This document shows positions 34,714 to 43,673 of a stretch of 64,000 nt of DNA, one piece after another. The stretch is taken from NCBI RefSeq assembly GCF_029016485.1, contig NZ_CP092107.1, positions 248,001 to 312,000 on the forward strand, in the 5' to 3' direction. The translations under genes were made by a program, and so were the position numbers. The notes under the pieces were generated by a model. The model made no database searches. It had not been told where the DNA came from and was given only the letters and a program-made list of their open reading frames with translations. Position 1 is the first letter of the stretch, and each line of letters begins with the position of its first letter. Source of the DNA: Vibrio sp. JC009. Lineage in GTDB: Bacteria > Pseudomonadota > Gammaproteobacteria > Enterobacterales > Vibrionaceae.

Positions 34714-35283
34714 ATGTCTACTGAGTCAACTATGCTAGAGCGCTGCGGCTCTAAATGTGAGCTATGCGGTTCTGATTCTACTCTTTCTCCGTTCGTCGTT
34801 GCACCTCATACACAGGTAACTGTTGACCATGCAGTTATGCTTTGTGATACCTGCAAAAGCCAGGTAGAAGATCCTGAAACTATGGACGCAAACCACTGGC
34901 GTTGTCTGAACGACAGCATGTGGAGCCAGGTTCCACCGGTACAGGTACTGGCATGGCGTCAGCTTAAGCGACTGTCAGCAAAAGAGAGCTGGGCGACCGA
35001 TCTTCTCGACATGATGTACATGGAAGAAGAAACAGCACAGTGGGCTGAAACCGGCATGGAACAGGATGGCATGAAGCACGTTGACTGTCACGGTGCTGAG
35101 CTGAAAGCGGGTGACAACGTAACTATCATCAAAGACCTTCCGGTTAAAGGTTCAAGCATGGTAGTAAAACAAGGCACAATGGTAAGAAACATCGGCCTTG
35201 CGAAGGATGACTTCGAACTGTTCTCAGGTAAAGTTGAAGGCCAGTCAATGTGGCTGCGTTGCGAGTTCTGTCGTAAGAAGTAA
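34714..35283 (+). CDS. yjdM: PhnA/YjdM family protein
   Basis: 189 residues. The N-terminal zinc-ribbon-like cysteines (RCGSKCELCG and LCDTC) and the C-terminal PhnA domain (GAELKAGDNVTIIKDLPVKGSSMVVKQG, MVRNIGL) match the YjdM/PhnA family. Despite the old name it is not phosphonoacetate hydrolase. E. coli YjdM is about 111 residues; the extra N-terminal part here with HWRCLNDSMWSQVPPVQVLAWR is the longer form. Own promoter; TTAAGGAAAT ribosome site. Confidence 0.88.
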   Translation: MSTESTMLERCGSKCELCGSDSTLSPFVVAPHTQVTVDHAVMLCDTCKSQVEDPETMDANHWRCLNDSMWSQVPPVQVLAWRQLKRLSAKESWATDLLDMMYMEEETAQWAETGMEQDGMKHVDCHGAELKAGDNVTIIKDLPVKGSSMVVKQGTMVRNIGLAKDDFELFSGKVEGQSMWLRCEFCRKK

Positions 35284-35290
35284 AATAAAA

Positions 35291-35313
35291 AGCCCCGGCG
35301 CATATCCGGGGCT
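35291..35313 (-). terminator. Terminator between yjdM and the small minus-strand gene
   Basis: AGCCCCGG/CCGGGGCT stem with a 7-nt loop, with T run on the minus strand. Stops the minus-strand gene and may also end yjdM. Confidence 0.75.
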
Positions 35314-35331
35314 GGAATTCAGTACTGCTGT

Positions 35332-35523
35332 TTAACGCATCATGCCGATATCTTTTTGCATATGGTCAGACAGTTCTGAAGAGTAATAACTTTTCTCTAC
35401 ACTGTCTTCCACAAAAAGAACGTCTAACAAATGAGCAATCAATCCTTTGATATTCACCGCGTAGGTTCTTTTGTCCATAGAGGTATGTACCGGGATGTTG
35501 TTAGCATGAATTACCTGAGCCAT
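35332..35523 (-). CDS. Hypothetical 63-residue protein
   Basis: Begins at the ATG at 35523, five bases after AGAGG; a GTG two codons earlier overlaps that ribosome site and is unlikely. Soluble, with an amphipathic helix in the middle (IKGLIAHLLDVLFVED). No family recognised. Monocistronic, ended by the stem at 35291-35313. Confidence 0.6.
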   Translation of the reverse strand: MAQVIHANNIPVHTSMDKRTYAVNIKGLIAHLLDVLFVEDSVEKSYYSSELSDHMQKDIGMMR

Positions 35524-35872
35524 AGTCACCTCTTTGATTAATTTTGATTACTTATCTGATACAACTGATTTTAGGCAATTTATCTCACTTCTGAAAATGA
35601 CAAAAACTCGACTTTCAGATTAGATTATCTAATGCGAATAAAATTTAACAAAGATTTCAACATTGGCGGGCACGTTGCGAATAATTATTCAAAAATGCCA
35701 ATATTTGTTGCATTTTATAAAGTGCTCATGCAATTTAAAAACTTCAGGCAACAAGTATAAAACATCACCGTCAGAATCATCCCGGCTTTTGAAGGTACAT
35801 TTTTGCGATTTGGGTCAATTTTATTAATGCGATGGAGAGCTCTGAAAACGCAACAAAATACGCTGACAACGT

Positions 35873-35896
35873 AAAAAGGAGCCGAAGCTCCTTTTT
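35873..35896. terminator. Bidirectional terminator
   Basis: AAAAAGGAGC/GCTCCTTTTT, a perfect 10-bp stem with a CGAA tetraloop. On the minus strand it lies 26 bp after the stop of the 31-residue membrane protein. The region 35524-35870 has no gene that I can support. A GG-N10-GC sigma-54-like pattern at about 35663-35679 is noted but weak. Confidence 0.8.
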
Positions 35897-35921
35897 ATCA
35901 CTATTTTTGCGACAGTAACAT

Positions 35922-36017
35922 TCAGACACCGGTTAAGGGTACTAAATAAACGAGTGCCGACCAGGCTACCACCCAAACAACTACAACCGCTGTGTCCATC
36001 CAGTCTTTAGTCCACAT
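35922..36017 (-). CDS. 31-residue single-pass membrane protein
   Basis: An ATG follows a GGGAGAG ribosome site by about five bases and opens a 32-codon frame. The product begins MWTKDWMDTA and continues into one unbroken hydrophobic helix (VVVVWVVAWSALVYLVPL). Good ribosome site plus its own terminator support a real micropeptide gene. Such proteins often act as small subunits or regulators of a membrane complex. Partner unknown. Confidence 0.55.
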   Translation of the reverse strand: MWTKDWMDTAVVVVWVVAWSALVYLVPLTGV

Positions 36018-36106
36018 AACTACTCTCCCATCAGTTCACTACACACTCCACTTGTTTAATAATTAAACAGCAAGACGCGTGCCAAAATGGAAAAGGCGCT
36101 TTATGG

Positions 36107-37840
36107 TTAGCCGATGTCTCCTGCAAAAGACGCCCAACTGCCGAGTTTTTCCGGATAGTGGCGGACAAAGTCAATAAAACAGTCGGCCATGGAATAATGG
36201 GTGACTGTTCCACTCCCCTGCATTTCCGTTAAGCCTTCGTAGCCCTCTTTGCCTTTCATGGTGTAGGCTGAAGAAGTTCCTGAGTACAGTTTTTCAGGCT
36301 CTACTTCTGCCCATCCCAGCCCGTCCTGATAAATCTTAAGATTGATAATCCGGCTTCCGGCCGGGTTTTCAGGTTTGTATATATAATCCAGATTGTATGC
36401 GTATGGATAACTGCCCGAGCCAGTGCCAATCACACCATTATTCGTTGCATTGTTAATTGCCCCTTCCAAAGCAGTGGCAATATATTTCCCTTTTATACGG
36501 TAAACACCGATAGGAACGGCAAACGGAAGCAGCTTACCGGCAATATCGGCAACCGAAATTGGTCCGGGATTTAAAGAAGTTCTGACGCCACCTGCGTTAT
36601 GAATGGCAAATTCTATCTGATGACCCAGAGCATTCATCTTATGCATAAATGATTCGGCAACCAGTGGCGCGATTTCACTTCCGCCCATATGATCCGGAAC
36701 TCTCACATGCCTCAGAGTTCGGTTTACCTCACCAATCTTGCTGGCCTGCAATTCCCTTACTCTGGGAATGTATTTGTCTTCAAGCAGGCTGTGCACGTGA
36801 GGATCCCGCTTACAGATAACCACATTCTCATGCTGCGCAAGATAATGGTGTGCCTTCTCGTGTGTGCAATCCTGATGAACTTCCTGAAGGCTGGCATCAA
36901 TACACAAGCGTCTGCCAATCAAAAGCTCGTTTTTACCGGCAAAGTGCACCACATTACCATCTTCATCAAAATCGATATCGCAGTGACCAATACTCTGAGA
37001 GTGCAATCCGGCCTGAACGATATGAGTACCATTAACTTTAGTTCCATACTCATCTTCGGTATTCATGCCAAGCGAGCTGAAATCTCCCTGCAGCGTATGA
37101 CTGTGAGCTCCGATGATCAGGCTAATACCCTCTACGGCTTTAGCCAGTTCCTGATCAAGTTCATATCCGTTATGGCTAAGCAGAATAATTTTATTGATCC
37201 CCTGCTGATGCATCGCCTTTACCGTCTGTCTGGCTGTCTCTATGGTATTCATAAAGGGAGTGTCAGGGTCAGCGTTGGCTATCTCAGCCATCTTATCGAT
37301 AGAAAGACCAAACACGGCTACAGGCTCACCGTTCACATGTTTTACAATCCAGTCCGCTCTTTTCTCCACTGCGTTGTAGGAGATCAGGTTTGATTTATCA
37401 TCCAGTCTGACCTTTTTACTTTCAGACTCTTCACTGATATTCCAGTTACCGGAAAGAAGTGGAAAATTGATTCTGCCAAGAAACTCAGCCACAGGCTCAT
37501 TACCCATGTCCAGTTCATGATTGCCAAGCGCCATTGCGTCAATTTTAAGTGCGTTGAGCATCTCAGCGTTGGCTTCACCTTTAAATAGTGAGAAATAGAG
37601 CGTTCCCTGAAAACAGTCACCGCCATGGAAAAACATAAATTTCCGGCCACTTTGCTGCGCCTGCAGTTTAATCTGTTTTGCTCTTGTGGCTATGCGGGCA
37701 AAGCCACCGTTGCTGACGTATGGAGATATTTTTTCGCCATCAATGTCCAGATTTAACTGCAGAGACTGGGGCTCAAAGTAGGAGTGGGTATCGTTGATAT
37801 GTGCCAGTGTCATTCTAACCGGCTTATTTTTTCTATTCAT
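36107..37840 (-). CDS. 5'-nucleotidase/metallophosphatase, UshA family
   Basis: 577 residues. N-terminal calcineurin-like phosphoesterase domain with the two-metal site motifs HINDTHSYFE, FFHGGDCFQG, ALGNHELDMG, LLSHNGYELD and GAHSHT; C-terminal 5_nucleotid_C domain with AIHNAGGVRTSLNPGPIS and the substrate-binding aromatic loop SGTSSAYTMKG. It should cleave nucleoside monophosphates or nucleotide sugars. Unlike UshA it has no signal peptide (starts MNRKNKPVRMTLAHIND), so it is probably cytoplasmic, or exported by another route. Start ribosome site is weak. Monocistronic. Confidence 0.88.
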   Translation of the reverse strand: MNRKNKPVRMTLAHINDTHSYFEPQSLQLNLDIDGEKISPYVSNGGFARIATRAKQIKLQAQQSGRKFMFFHGGDCFQGTLYFSLFKGEANAEMLNALKIDAMALGNHELDMGNEPVAEFLGRINFPLLSGNWNISEESESKKVRLDDKSNLISYNAVEKRADWIVKHVNGEPVAVFGLSIDKMAEIANADPDTPFMNTIETARQTVKAMHQQGINKIILLSHNGYELDQELAKAVEGISLIIGAHSHTLQGDFSSLGMNTEDEYGTKVNGTHIVQAGLHSQSIGHCDIDFDEDGNVVHFAGKNELLIGRRLCIDASLQEVHQDCTHEKAHHYLAQHENVVICKRDPHVHSLLEDKYIPRVRELQASKIGEVNRTLRHVRVPDHMGGSEIAPLVAESFMHKMNALGHQIEFAIHNAGGVRTSLNPGPISVADIAGKLLPFAVPIGVYRIKGKYIATALEGAINNATNNGVIGTGSGSYPYAYNLDYIYKPENPAGSRIINLKIYQDGLGWAEVEPEKLYSGTSSAYTMKGKEGYEGLTEMQGSGTVTHYSMADCFIDFVRHYPEKLGSWASFAGDIG

Positions 37841-37975
37841 ATTTTTTCTGTTTTAATCTCGTCCCCGCAATAGTAAGCGAAATCTTGTGACAATGTAATG
37901 ACGAATTTATGTGACCTGCCTTTATGCGTGAAAACTAAGTTTGGATTATGCTTATGTTAACGAGAGGAGTATGTT

Positions 37976-39613
37976 ATGCAGTTACAACGTATTGATATCT
38001 CAGGATTCCGGGGCATTAAACGTCTGTCTCTTACTTTCGATGAACTTACCACGCTCATTGGTGAAAACACCTGGGGTAAGTCTTCCCTGCTTGATGCACT
38101 TTCCATTGCACTTCCCGCTGAAACCATTCCCTATGAATTTAAAATGCAGGATTTCCATGTGGATTATGCCATTGCGCATCCGCAAACGCAGAATATTCAG
38201 ATCATTCTGACCTTTGTCCCCAGCTATGACGGTGAAGAGCATTCAGGCCGGTACCGGAAAATCAAACCCATCTGGACACAGGATGAGACAGGCCAGAAAA
38301 AAATAATCTACCGGATAAGTGCCGACCGGGATCTTTACAAAATATCCCAGAGTTTCTCTTTTTTAAACGAAGAAGGCGAAACACTGGCTTTACATCACTC
38401 TGAAAAACTGGCCATTGAGCTGATGTCACTGCATCCGGTTATTCGTCTGCGTGACTCACGCCGTTTACGTAGCTACGAAAACGGTAAGGCTCAGGATCAA
38501 ATCAATTCCAGAATGGAACGGAGAATAGAAAATACCTGTCGCAGGCTGCTGCATATTCCCGGTCATGTGAGTAAAGGCGAAATAAAAAGCAGCCTGAATT
38601 CAATGCAGGATCTGCTGGAGCACTATTTTTCATTTAAACCACGCAAAAAGGATATCACTAACAAACAGCGCGATAGCCTGCTGTTTTCGTCGTCTTCAAA
38701 CTCCAACAGCCTGATTCAGGAGATAAAAGAGGCGAAAAACACACAATCAAGATTACTTATACTTGTTCTTCTGAATAATTACCTTCAGGCCAAAGGTCCG
38801 GTGAACCTGAGAAAATGCGCCCGGCCGATATTTATTATTGAAGATCCTGAAGGCCGCTTACATCCAACGCATCTGCTCAGAGCCTGGAATCTGGTCAACC
38901 TGATCCCGATGCAGAAAATCATTACAACCAACAGTGCTGATTTGCTGGCAGCGGTTCCTATTTACTCCATAAGAAGACTTGTCAGGCATTCGGAAAAAAC
39001 CGTCGCTATGTCGCTGCCCTATAAAATGCTGGGAAGAGACGAACTAAGAAGAGTCGGCTTTCATATCCGTTTCCACCGCTCCAGCGCGCTGTTTGCAAGG
39101 TGCTGGTTGCTGGTTGAAGGAGAAACCGAAGTCTGGCTGTTTAATGAAATCGCAAAGATGCAGGGCTATAACCTTGCTGCAGAAGGCGTACATATTATTG
39201 AGTTCGCCCAGTCCGGGCTTAAATCTCTGTTAAAAGTCGCCAGAGCTTTTGGTATTGACTGGCATGTGGTCACCGATGGTGATGCTGCAGGTAAAAAATA
39301 CTCTCATACCGTCAGGAATATGCTGGGCAACGATCTGGAAAATCACCGCCTGACAGAATTACCGGAAAGGGACATTGAACACTACTTATATGCACACGGT
39401 TTTGAGTTCTTTTTTAAAGATCTTATCAAAGTACCGCGCGACCACCCTATTCCGGCTAAAAAAGTGATCAACCGGGTACTGAAAAAGTACGCAAAACCCG
39501 ATTTAGCCCTTGCTATCGTCTCACAGTGCGAAGATAGCGGCGTAGAATGCATTCCACAGCTGATCAGAATGACCTTAAAACGAGTCATCACCATGGCAAA
39601 CGGAAATACATAA
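37976..39613 (+). CDS. ybjD: OLD-family ATPase/TOPRIM nuclease-like protein, YbjD type
   Basis: 545 residues, closely patterned on E. coli YbjD (DUF2813). ATPase part: ISGFRGIKRLSL and Walker A LIGENTWGKSSLLDAL at 29-44, with an ABC-like signature and Walker B region around IIEDPEGRLHPTHL, then TTNSADLL. TOPRIM part: LLVEGETEVWLFNEIA and HVVTDGDAAGKKY, which hold the metal-binding acidic residues of OLD nucleases. Probable DNA-processing or repair nuclease, possibly defence-related; no partner such as GajB follows, so it is a class 1-like OLD. Strong GAGAGGAG ribosome site. Confidence 0.9.
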   Translation: MQLQRIDISGFRGIKRLSLTFDELTTLIGENTWGKSSLLDALSIALPAETIPYEFKMQDFHVDYAIAHPQTQNIQIILTFVPSYDGEEHSGRYRKIKPIWTQDETGQKKIIYRISADRDLYKISQSFSFLNEEGETLALHHSEKLAIELMSLHPVIRLRDSRRLRSYENGKAQDQINSRMERRIENTCRRLLHIPGHVSKGEIKSSLNSMQDLLEHYFSFKPRKKDITNKQRDSLLFSSSSNSNSLIQEIKEAKNTQSRLLILVLLNNYLQAKGPVNLRKCARPIFIIEDPEGRLHPTHLLRAWNLVNLIPMQKIITTNSADLLAAVPIYSIRRLVRHSEKTVAMSLPYKMLGRDELRRVGFHIRFHRSSALFARCWLLVEGETEVWLFNEIAKMQGYNLAAEGVHIIEFAQSGLKSLLKVARAFGIDWHVVTDGDAAGKKYSHTVRNMLGNDLENHRLTELPERDIEHYLYAHGFEFFFKDLIKVPRDHPIPAKKVINRVLKKYAKPDLALAIVSQCEDSGVECIPQLIRMTLKRVITMANGNT

Positions 39614-39622
39614 GCAAAAAAG

Positions 39623-39664
39623 ATAGTAGCCCTCAATAAAACTAAACTTATTGAGGGCCACTAT
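39623..39664. terminator. Bidirectional terminator between ybjD and the DUF1097 gene
   Basis: A long stem (arms begin ATAGTAGCCCTCAATAA and end TTATTGAGGGCCACTAT) with one mismatch and an 8-nt loop, flanked by A and T runs, placed between two convergent genes. Confidence 0.85.
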
Positions 39665-39687
39665 TTTGAAGAGTTACGGTTTAATGC

Positions 39688-40176
39688 TTACGCTATTGCT
39701 GATTGTTCAACTTTCTTTGTTTCGCGGGCTTCATACCAGGCTTTGACATAAAGGCCGGTGGCCTTCATCAGATATCCGAAAACACCACCCACTAAAAGCG
39801 ATGGGATAACAAGGCTCCAGTTACCCTCTGCGGCAAATGTCGCACAGCAACCGATAAAAGTACCAGGAATGTAAGCCAGGATAGATTGCTTAGCCTGAAT
39901 GCACATAAAGAAAGAGACAACGCCAGTAAGAACAAAGCCCATCAATTCCATTGATATCAGACTTGAACCATGAATAATCACCATGGCCCAGAAAACACCG
40001 GACATATTTGCAATAAGGCTTGAACCCAGCCCCTTAATGCCATCCTTTGGTGACGCAAAATAACTGGTACAGCCCAGAAACCCTGCCCAGGTGATCAGTC
40101 CCATGGAAATAGATGCCCATCCCCATAATGCAGACAAAATCCCTGTTGTCACTGAAATAGCAAAGAGTGCGCTCAT
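39688..40176 (-). CDS. DUF1097 inner-membrane protein
   Basis: 162 residues, about five membrane helices separated by short loops. The pattern LWGWASISMGLITWAGFLGCTSYFA and the later YIPGTFIGCCATFAA match the DUF1097 (YcdZ-like) family, which has no known function. Two cysteines sit within or next to helices. It is transcribed towards the ybjD terminator and shares its upstream region with the end of the LysR gene. Confidence 0.8.
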   Translation of the reverse strand: MSALFAISVTTGILSALWGWASISMGLITWAGFLGCTSYFASPKDGIKGLGSSLIANMSGVFWAMVIIHGSSLISMELMGFVLTGVVSFFMCIQAKQSILAYIPGTFIGCCATFAAEGNWSLVIPSLLVGGVFGYLMKATGLYVKAWYEARETKKVEQSAIA

Positions 40177-40330
40177 AGTTGGCCAAACCTCTGTATGATG
40201 AAAAAATAACAGAATGGATTTTAGCTAACTCATACAGGCAATAAGTAGATCGCGATCACATTAAAATGACCATGAAAGATATTGTTACATGAATAATGTG
40301 ACGCAATCGATAAAACAACGCTATCGGTTA

Positions 40331-41236
40331 TCAGAAAACGCTTGGCTTTCCTTTCATCATTCTCTGCCCTTCTCTTTTAATGCAATCAGCCAGAGGGTTC
40401 TCCGCCATATCTGCTCGCCAGATAAAGGACAAGGTTCTCTCCATTTTTAGCTCTGGCACATTCAGTGCGACCAGCTGACCGCTCTTTATATGTCTTTCCA
40501 CATCCAGATAAGGCAGGCAGCTTACATAGGGACCATTCTCTACCATGCTGCGAAGTACCGGAACGTGCTCATATTCACGCCATACATCAAGGTCTGATAT
40601 AAGATTATGAATGGAGCTATCAAATATTTTGCGTGTACCCGAGCCGATTTCCCGCAGCACCCATTTAGCCTGCTCCAGCTGTGCAAGACTGACCTGATCC
40701 CGTTTGGCAAACGGATGATGCGCGGAGACCACAACCGTCAGGTGATCCCTGCACCAGACTTCCTGATTAATCCGGCTGTCATCCACCCGCCCTTCAACGA
40801 TACCAAGGTCATACTTATAGTTAAGGACACCGTCGATAACGCCGTTGGAACTTCTTACCCCAAGCTGAATTCTCATCTCAGGAAAATCGGTATCAATAAT
40901 ACTGATAAGTTCTGGTACGAGGTGTTCCGCCGGGGTCTGGCTGGCGCAAATGCGGATCTCGCCACTGATAAGGTGTTGATCAAAAAAGCCCAGCTCAATT
41001 TGCTGCGCATCCTGGAGAAGCCTTTTGGCCTTTGGTCTCAGCCACATTCCCCAATGGGTAAGCGCCATCCGTTTTCCCTGTCTTTCAAACAGCGGACGTC
41101 CGAGTACCTTTTCAAACTGGGAAAGCGACATACTGGTTGCCGACTGGGTTAACGCAAGGTTTTCTGCGGCCTGACTGACACTTCCCGTATCAGCTACCGC
41201 ATCAAAAACTGCCAACTGCTTTAATGAGTACCGCAT
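40331..41236 (-). CDS. LysR-family regulator
   Basis: 301 residues. N-terminal winged helix (LKQLAVFDAVADTGSVSQAAENLALTQSATSMSLSQFEKVLGRPLFER) and a C-terminal LysR substrate-binding domain (GEIRICASQTPAEHLVPELI, REIGSGTRKIFD). Closest in feel to the YeiE group. It is divergent from the formate-channel gene, with 210 bp between, the classic arrangement for a LysR regulator and its target. The inducer is unknown; formate or a related small acid is a guess from position. Confidence 0.88.
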   Translation of the reverse strand: MRYSLKQLAVFDAVADTGSVSQAAENLALTQSATSMSLSQFEKVLGRPLFERQGKRMALTHWGMWLRPKAKRLLQDAQQIELGFFDQHLISGEIRICASQTPAEHLVPELISIIDTDFPEMRIQLGVRSSNGVIDGVLNYKYDLGIVEGRVDDSRINQEVWCRDHLTVVVSAHHPFAKRDQVSLAQLEQAKWVLREIGSGTRKIFDSSIHNLISDLDVWREYEHVPVLRSMVENGPYVSCLPYLDVERHIKSGQLVALNVPELKMERTLSFIWRADMAENPLADCIKREGQRMMKGKPSVF

Positions 41237-41418
41237 AGTATTTTCTCGTTATTTTTTCATTAGATATGCCAACAATTGCATTGTTGCACCTCCGCTTTTA
41301 GATATCAATAAATTTGATGAACTTCTAAAAAATTATCAATTTTACTTCGAGTTGTTTCACGTCGTAACTTAATCAGGTCCCGAACATTCAGGGCATTTTC
41401 ATAACAAGGAGATCGAAT

Positions 41419-41460
41419 ATGGGAATGAATACAGGGGGAACTGCTAATGCCGACATCTAA
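41419..41460 (+). CDS. 13-codon leader ORF overlapping the focA start
   Basis: An AAGGAG ribosome site seven bases before an ATG opens a 13-codon frame (MGMNTGGTANADI) whose stop lies 14 bases inside focA, in a different frame. Inside it, GGGGGA provides the focA ribosome site. This suggests translational coupling or leader-peptide control of focA. Confidence 0.45.
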   Translation: MGMNTGGTANADI

Positions 41461-42904
41461 TACAGTGGACATGAAGCAAATATTCTCTCCCAAAGAGATG
41501 ATGGCCGAAGCTGAAAAGTTTGCAGACGGTAAAGTCAAAAAAACCACCAGCATGACCATTAGCCTTGCCATTATGGCAGGTGCATTTATAGGCCTGGCTT
41601 TTCTTTTTTATATAACCGTTACCACCGGAAATACCAATACCGGCTGGGGAATAAGCCGTCTTGCTGGTGGACTTGCCTTTAGTATGGGGCTGATCCTTAT
41701 TGTGCTTTGCGGCGGAGAGCTGTTTACCAGTTCTGTACTTTCCTGCATTGCGTGGGCAAACCGCAAGATCAGCTTTCAGACTATGCTGACGCTTTGGGCA
41801 AAGGTGTACCTTGGTAACTTTATCGGAGCGATTTTACTGGTAGCACTGGTAACCGGAGCTGGCCTGTATCAACTTGATGGCGGTCAATGGGGACTTAATG
41901 CGCTGCATATTGCTCAGCATAAGCTGCACCACACCACATCTCAGGCAATTTCTCTGGGTATTCTGTGTAACTTCCTGGTTTGCCTGGCTATCTGGCTTAC
42001 CTTCAGTACACAAAATGCACTGGCAAAAGCATTTATGGTCATGCTGCCTGTTGCCATGTTTGTCAGCAGCGGATTTGAACACTGCGTCGCAAACATGTTT
42101 ATGGTGCCGCTGGGTATCGTAATAAAAACTACCGCGCCTGCAGAGTTCTGGACACAACTTGGTGTTTCCGCAGACCATTTTGCAGACTTAAACCTTCATC
42201 ACTTTATTACTGCGAACCTGCTGCCTGTCACACTTGGCAACATTATTGGCGGTTCGGTTCTGGTCGGATTATCTAACTGGTCTATCTACCGCCGGCCTGA
42301 ACTGGTTAAAGCAGAAATCAGCTCTATTACAACAAAGATTAAGACGGACAACGTTAAGGAACTTACTATGAACAACCATCTACAAATTAAAGACATCATG
42401 AACCCAGCGCCAGTAGTACTAAGAGCAGATATGCCGGTTGAACTGGCCCTTGACTCACTGCTGGACAATCGTGAACAAGGCGCGCCTGTTGTTGATATGA
42501 ATGGTAAGTTAGTCGGCTTTTTCTCTGTGCATGATGTTATGGTTGAGCTTTGGTGCCAGGACTATATCCCGGTTGAAGGTCAGAAGGTAGTTGATTTGAT
42601 GAGCCGCGATCTGTTGGCTATTGATGCGAATGATTCTCTGGTTTCTGTTGCTGAGTTTATGTGTATCGATAAAGAACAGCTCTACCCTGCAACTGATATG
42701 GGCATCGCTATCCGAATGACCTCACTTTCCGTTGAAGAAAGAGCGAAAAGCATGCAGGTCAAAAAACCGCAGATTCTTCCTGTGCTGGAAAACGATGTGT
42801 TGGTAGGAACCGTATCTCGTTTAAATGTGGCTACTGCGCTTAGAGCTGTGTATGGCGAGCGTATTGATATGGTTGAAGCTGACGAAGTGCTTGTTAGTGC
42901 ATAA
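41447..42904 (+). CDS. focA: Formate channel FocA fused to CBS-pair domain
   Basis: 485 residues. Residues about 20-290 are a complete FocA/NirC pentameric channel: AGAFIGLAFLFYITVTTG, CGGELFTSSVL, KVYLGNFIGA, MVMLPVAMFVSSGFEHCVANMFM and NLLPVTLGNIIGG. Residues about 310-470 carry two CBS motifs (IKDIMNPAPVVLRADMPVELAL and VVDLMSRDLLAIDANDSL), a regulatory adenine-nucleotide-binding module. Other FocA proteins are about 285 residues. An in-frame ATG at 42368 (residue 308) has its own TTAAGGA ribosome site, so the CBS part may also be made alone. Probably controlled by the divergent LysR gene. Confidence 0.92.
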   Translation: MPTSNTVDMKQIFSPKEMMAEAEKFADGKVKKTTSMTISLAIMAGAFIGLAFLFYITVTTGNTNTGWGISRLAGGLAFSMGLILIVLCGGELFTSSVLSCIAWANRKISFQTMLTLWAKVYLGNFIGAILLVALVTGAGLYQLDGGQWGLNALHIAQHKLHHTTSQAISLGILCNFLVCLAIWLTFSTQNALAKAFMVMLPVAMFVSSGFEHCVANMFMVPLGIVIKTTAPAEFWTQLGVSADHFADLNLHHFITANLLPVTLGNIIGGSVLVGLSNWSIYRRPELVKAEISSITTKIKTDNVKELTMNNHLQIKDIMNPAPVVLRADMPVELALDSLLDNREQGAPVVDMNGKLVGFFSVHDVMVELWCQDYIPVEGQKVVDLMSRDLLAIDANDSLVSVAEFMCIDKEQLYPATDMGIAIRMTSLSVEERAKSMQVKKPQILPVLENDVLVGTVSRLNVATALRAVYGERIDMVEADEVLVSA

Positions 42905-42917
42905 TTATTAAAAATAT

Positions 42918-42945
42918 AGCCTGGAGTTAAGCTTCGGGCTTTTTT
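42918..42945 (+). terminator. Terminator of focA
   Basis: AGCC...GGGCT imperfect hairpin followed by TTTTTT, 14 bp after the focA stop. Confidence 0.65.
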
Positions 42946-43030
42946 CGTGATATATGTCTGTTTCATATTGAATAAAAGCTATATTATTGTTGTTCGGTAA
43001 ACATGGACTAACAATTTTTGGAGTTGCGCT

Positions 43031-43669
43031 TTGCTAAGGGATTTGGTCATTCAGGGAATTCATGATTTACAGAAAGACTGTCTGAAATTATGTGAAAACC
43101 ACTACCCTACGGTTCATAACCGGGGCATGAGCGAACACCATTTAGGGCGCGCCTTTGCCCGGCGGATGAGTTCGACCTTAGATAAGTTTGGATACAATAA
43201 TCAGTTCGAGCCAATTGAAACCCTTCGTGCGCCGGATCACCCTCACCATTATCAAATAGCTTCTGAACTTGGCACCGTCTGGGTTATCACTCATCATCTG
43301 GCCAGTGCCAGTCTTTCCTGCCGTGAAAAGCTTCATGCTGATATCAGCGAGTGGCAGGCTGAGTACGGATTTGCCATCCAGCCGAATGATCTTCTTGTTT
43401 TATTAAGCGATCACTGGATTACCCGCAGCAAACAGAGCCGGGAGCTGCTTTGTTGGTGGATGGGTGAACTACCGGACGAAATCGATGAATACAGCGAACA
43501 GGGCATTACTCTGTATCAGAGTAAATCTCAGCTGGTTCATGAGCTTGATACCCACTTTCAGATTCGTCCCTGTTATCTCAGGTTTGGGCATCCTCTGGTT
43601 CGTTCCGTTGATCAACAACTGGTTCGGAAATATATCCAGCTTTATGCCATTCTTGAGTGGCAAAAATAA
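43031..43669 (+). CDS. Hypothetical 212-residue protein
   Basis: TTG start with a TGGAG ribosome site seven bases upstream. Soluble, aromatic and histidine-rich (DHPHHYQIASELGTVWVITHHLASAS, DHWITRSKQSRELLCWWMGELPDEID). No motif I recognise and no signal peptide. The compact size and even codon use suggest a conserved vibrio protein. Convergent with the AraC gene, only four bases apart. Confidence 0.65.
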   Translation: MLRDLVIQGIHDLQKDCLKLCENHYPTVHNRGMSEHHLGRAFARRMSSTLDKFGYNNQFEPIETLRAPDHPHHYQIASELGTVWVITHHLASASLSCREKLHADISEWQAEYGFAIQPNDLLVLLSDHWITRSKQSRELLCWWMGELPDEIDEYSEQGITLYQSKSQLVHELDTHFQIRPCYLRFGHPLVRSVDQQLVRKYIQLYAILEWQK

Positions 43670-43673
43670 AGCA

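Noticed and set aside
35663..35679. Sigma-54 promoter-like GG-N10-GC pattern
   Set aside because: Only the core dinucleotides fit; no clear gene or enhancer follows, so it is not listed as a feature.
36689..37393. 234-codon frame on the plus strand
   Set aside because: Antisense to the 5'-nucleotidase; no homologous features or ribosome site.
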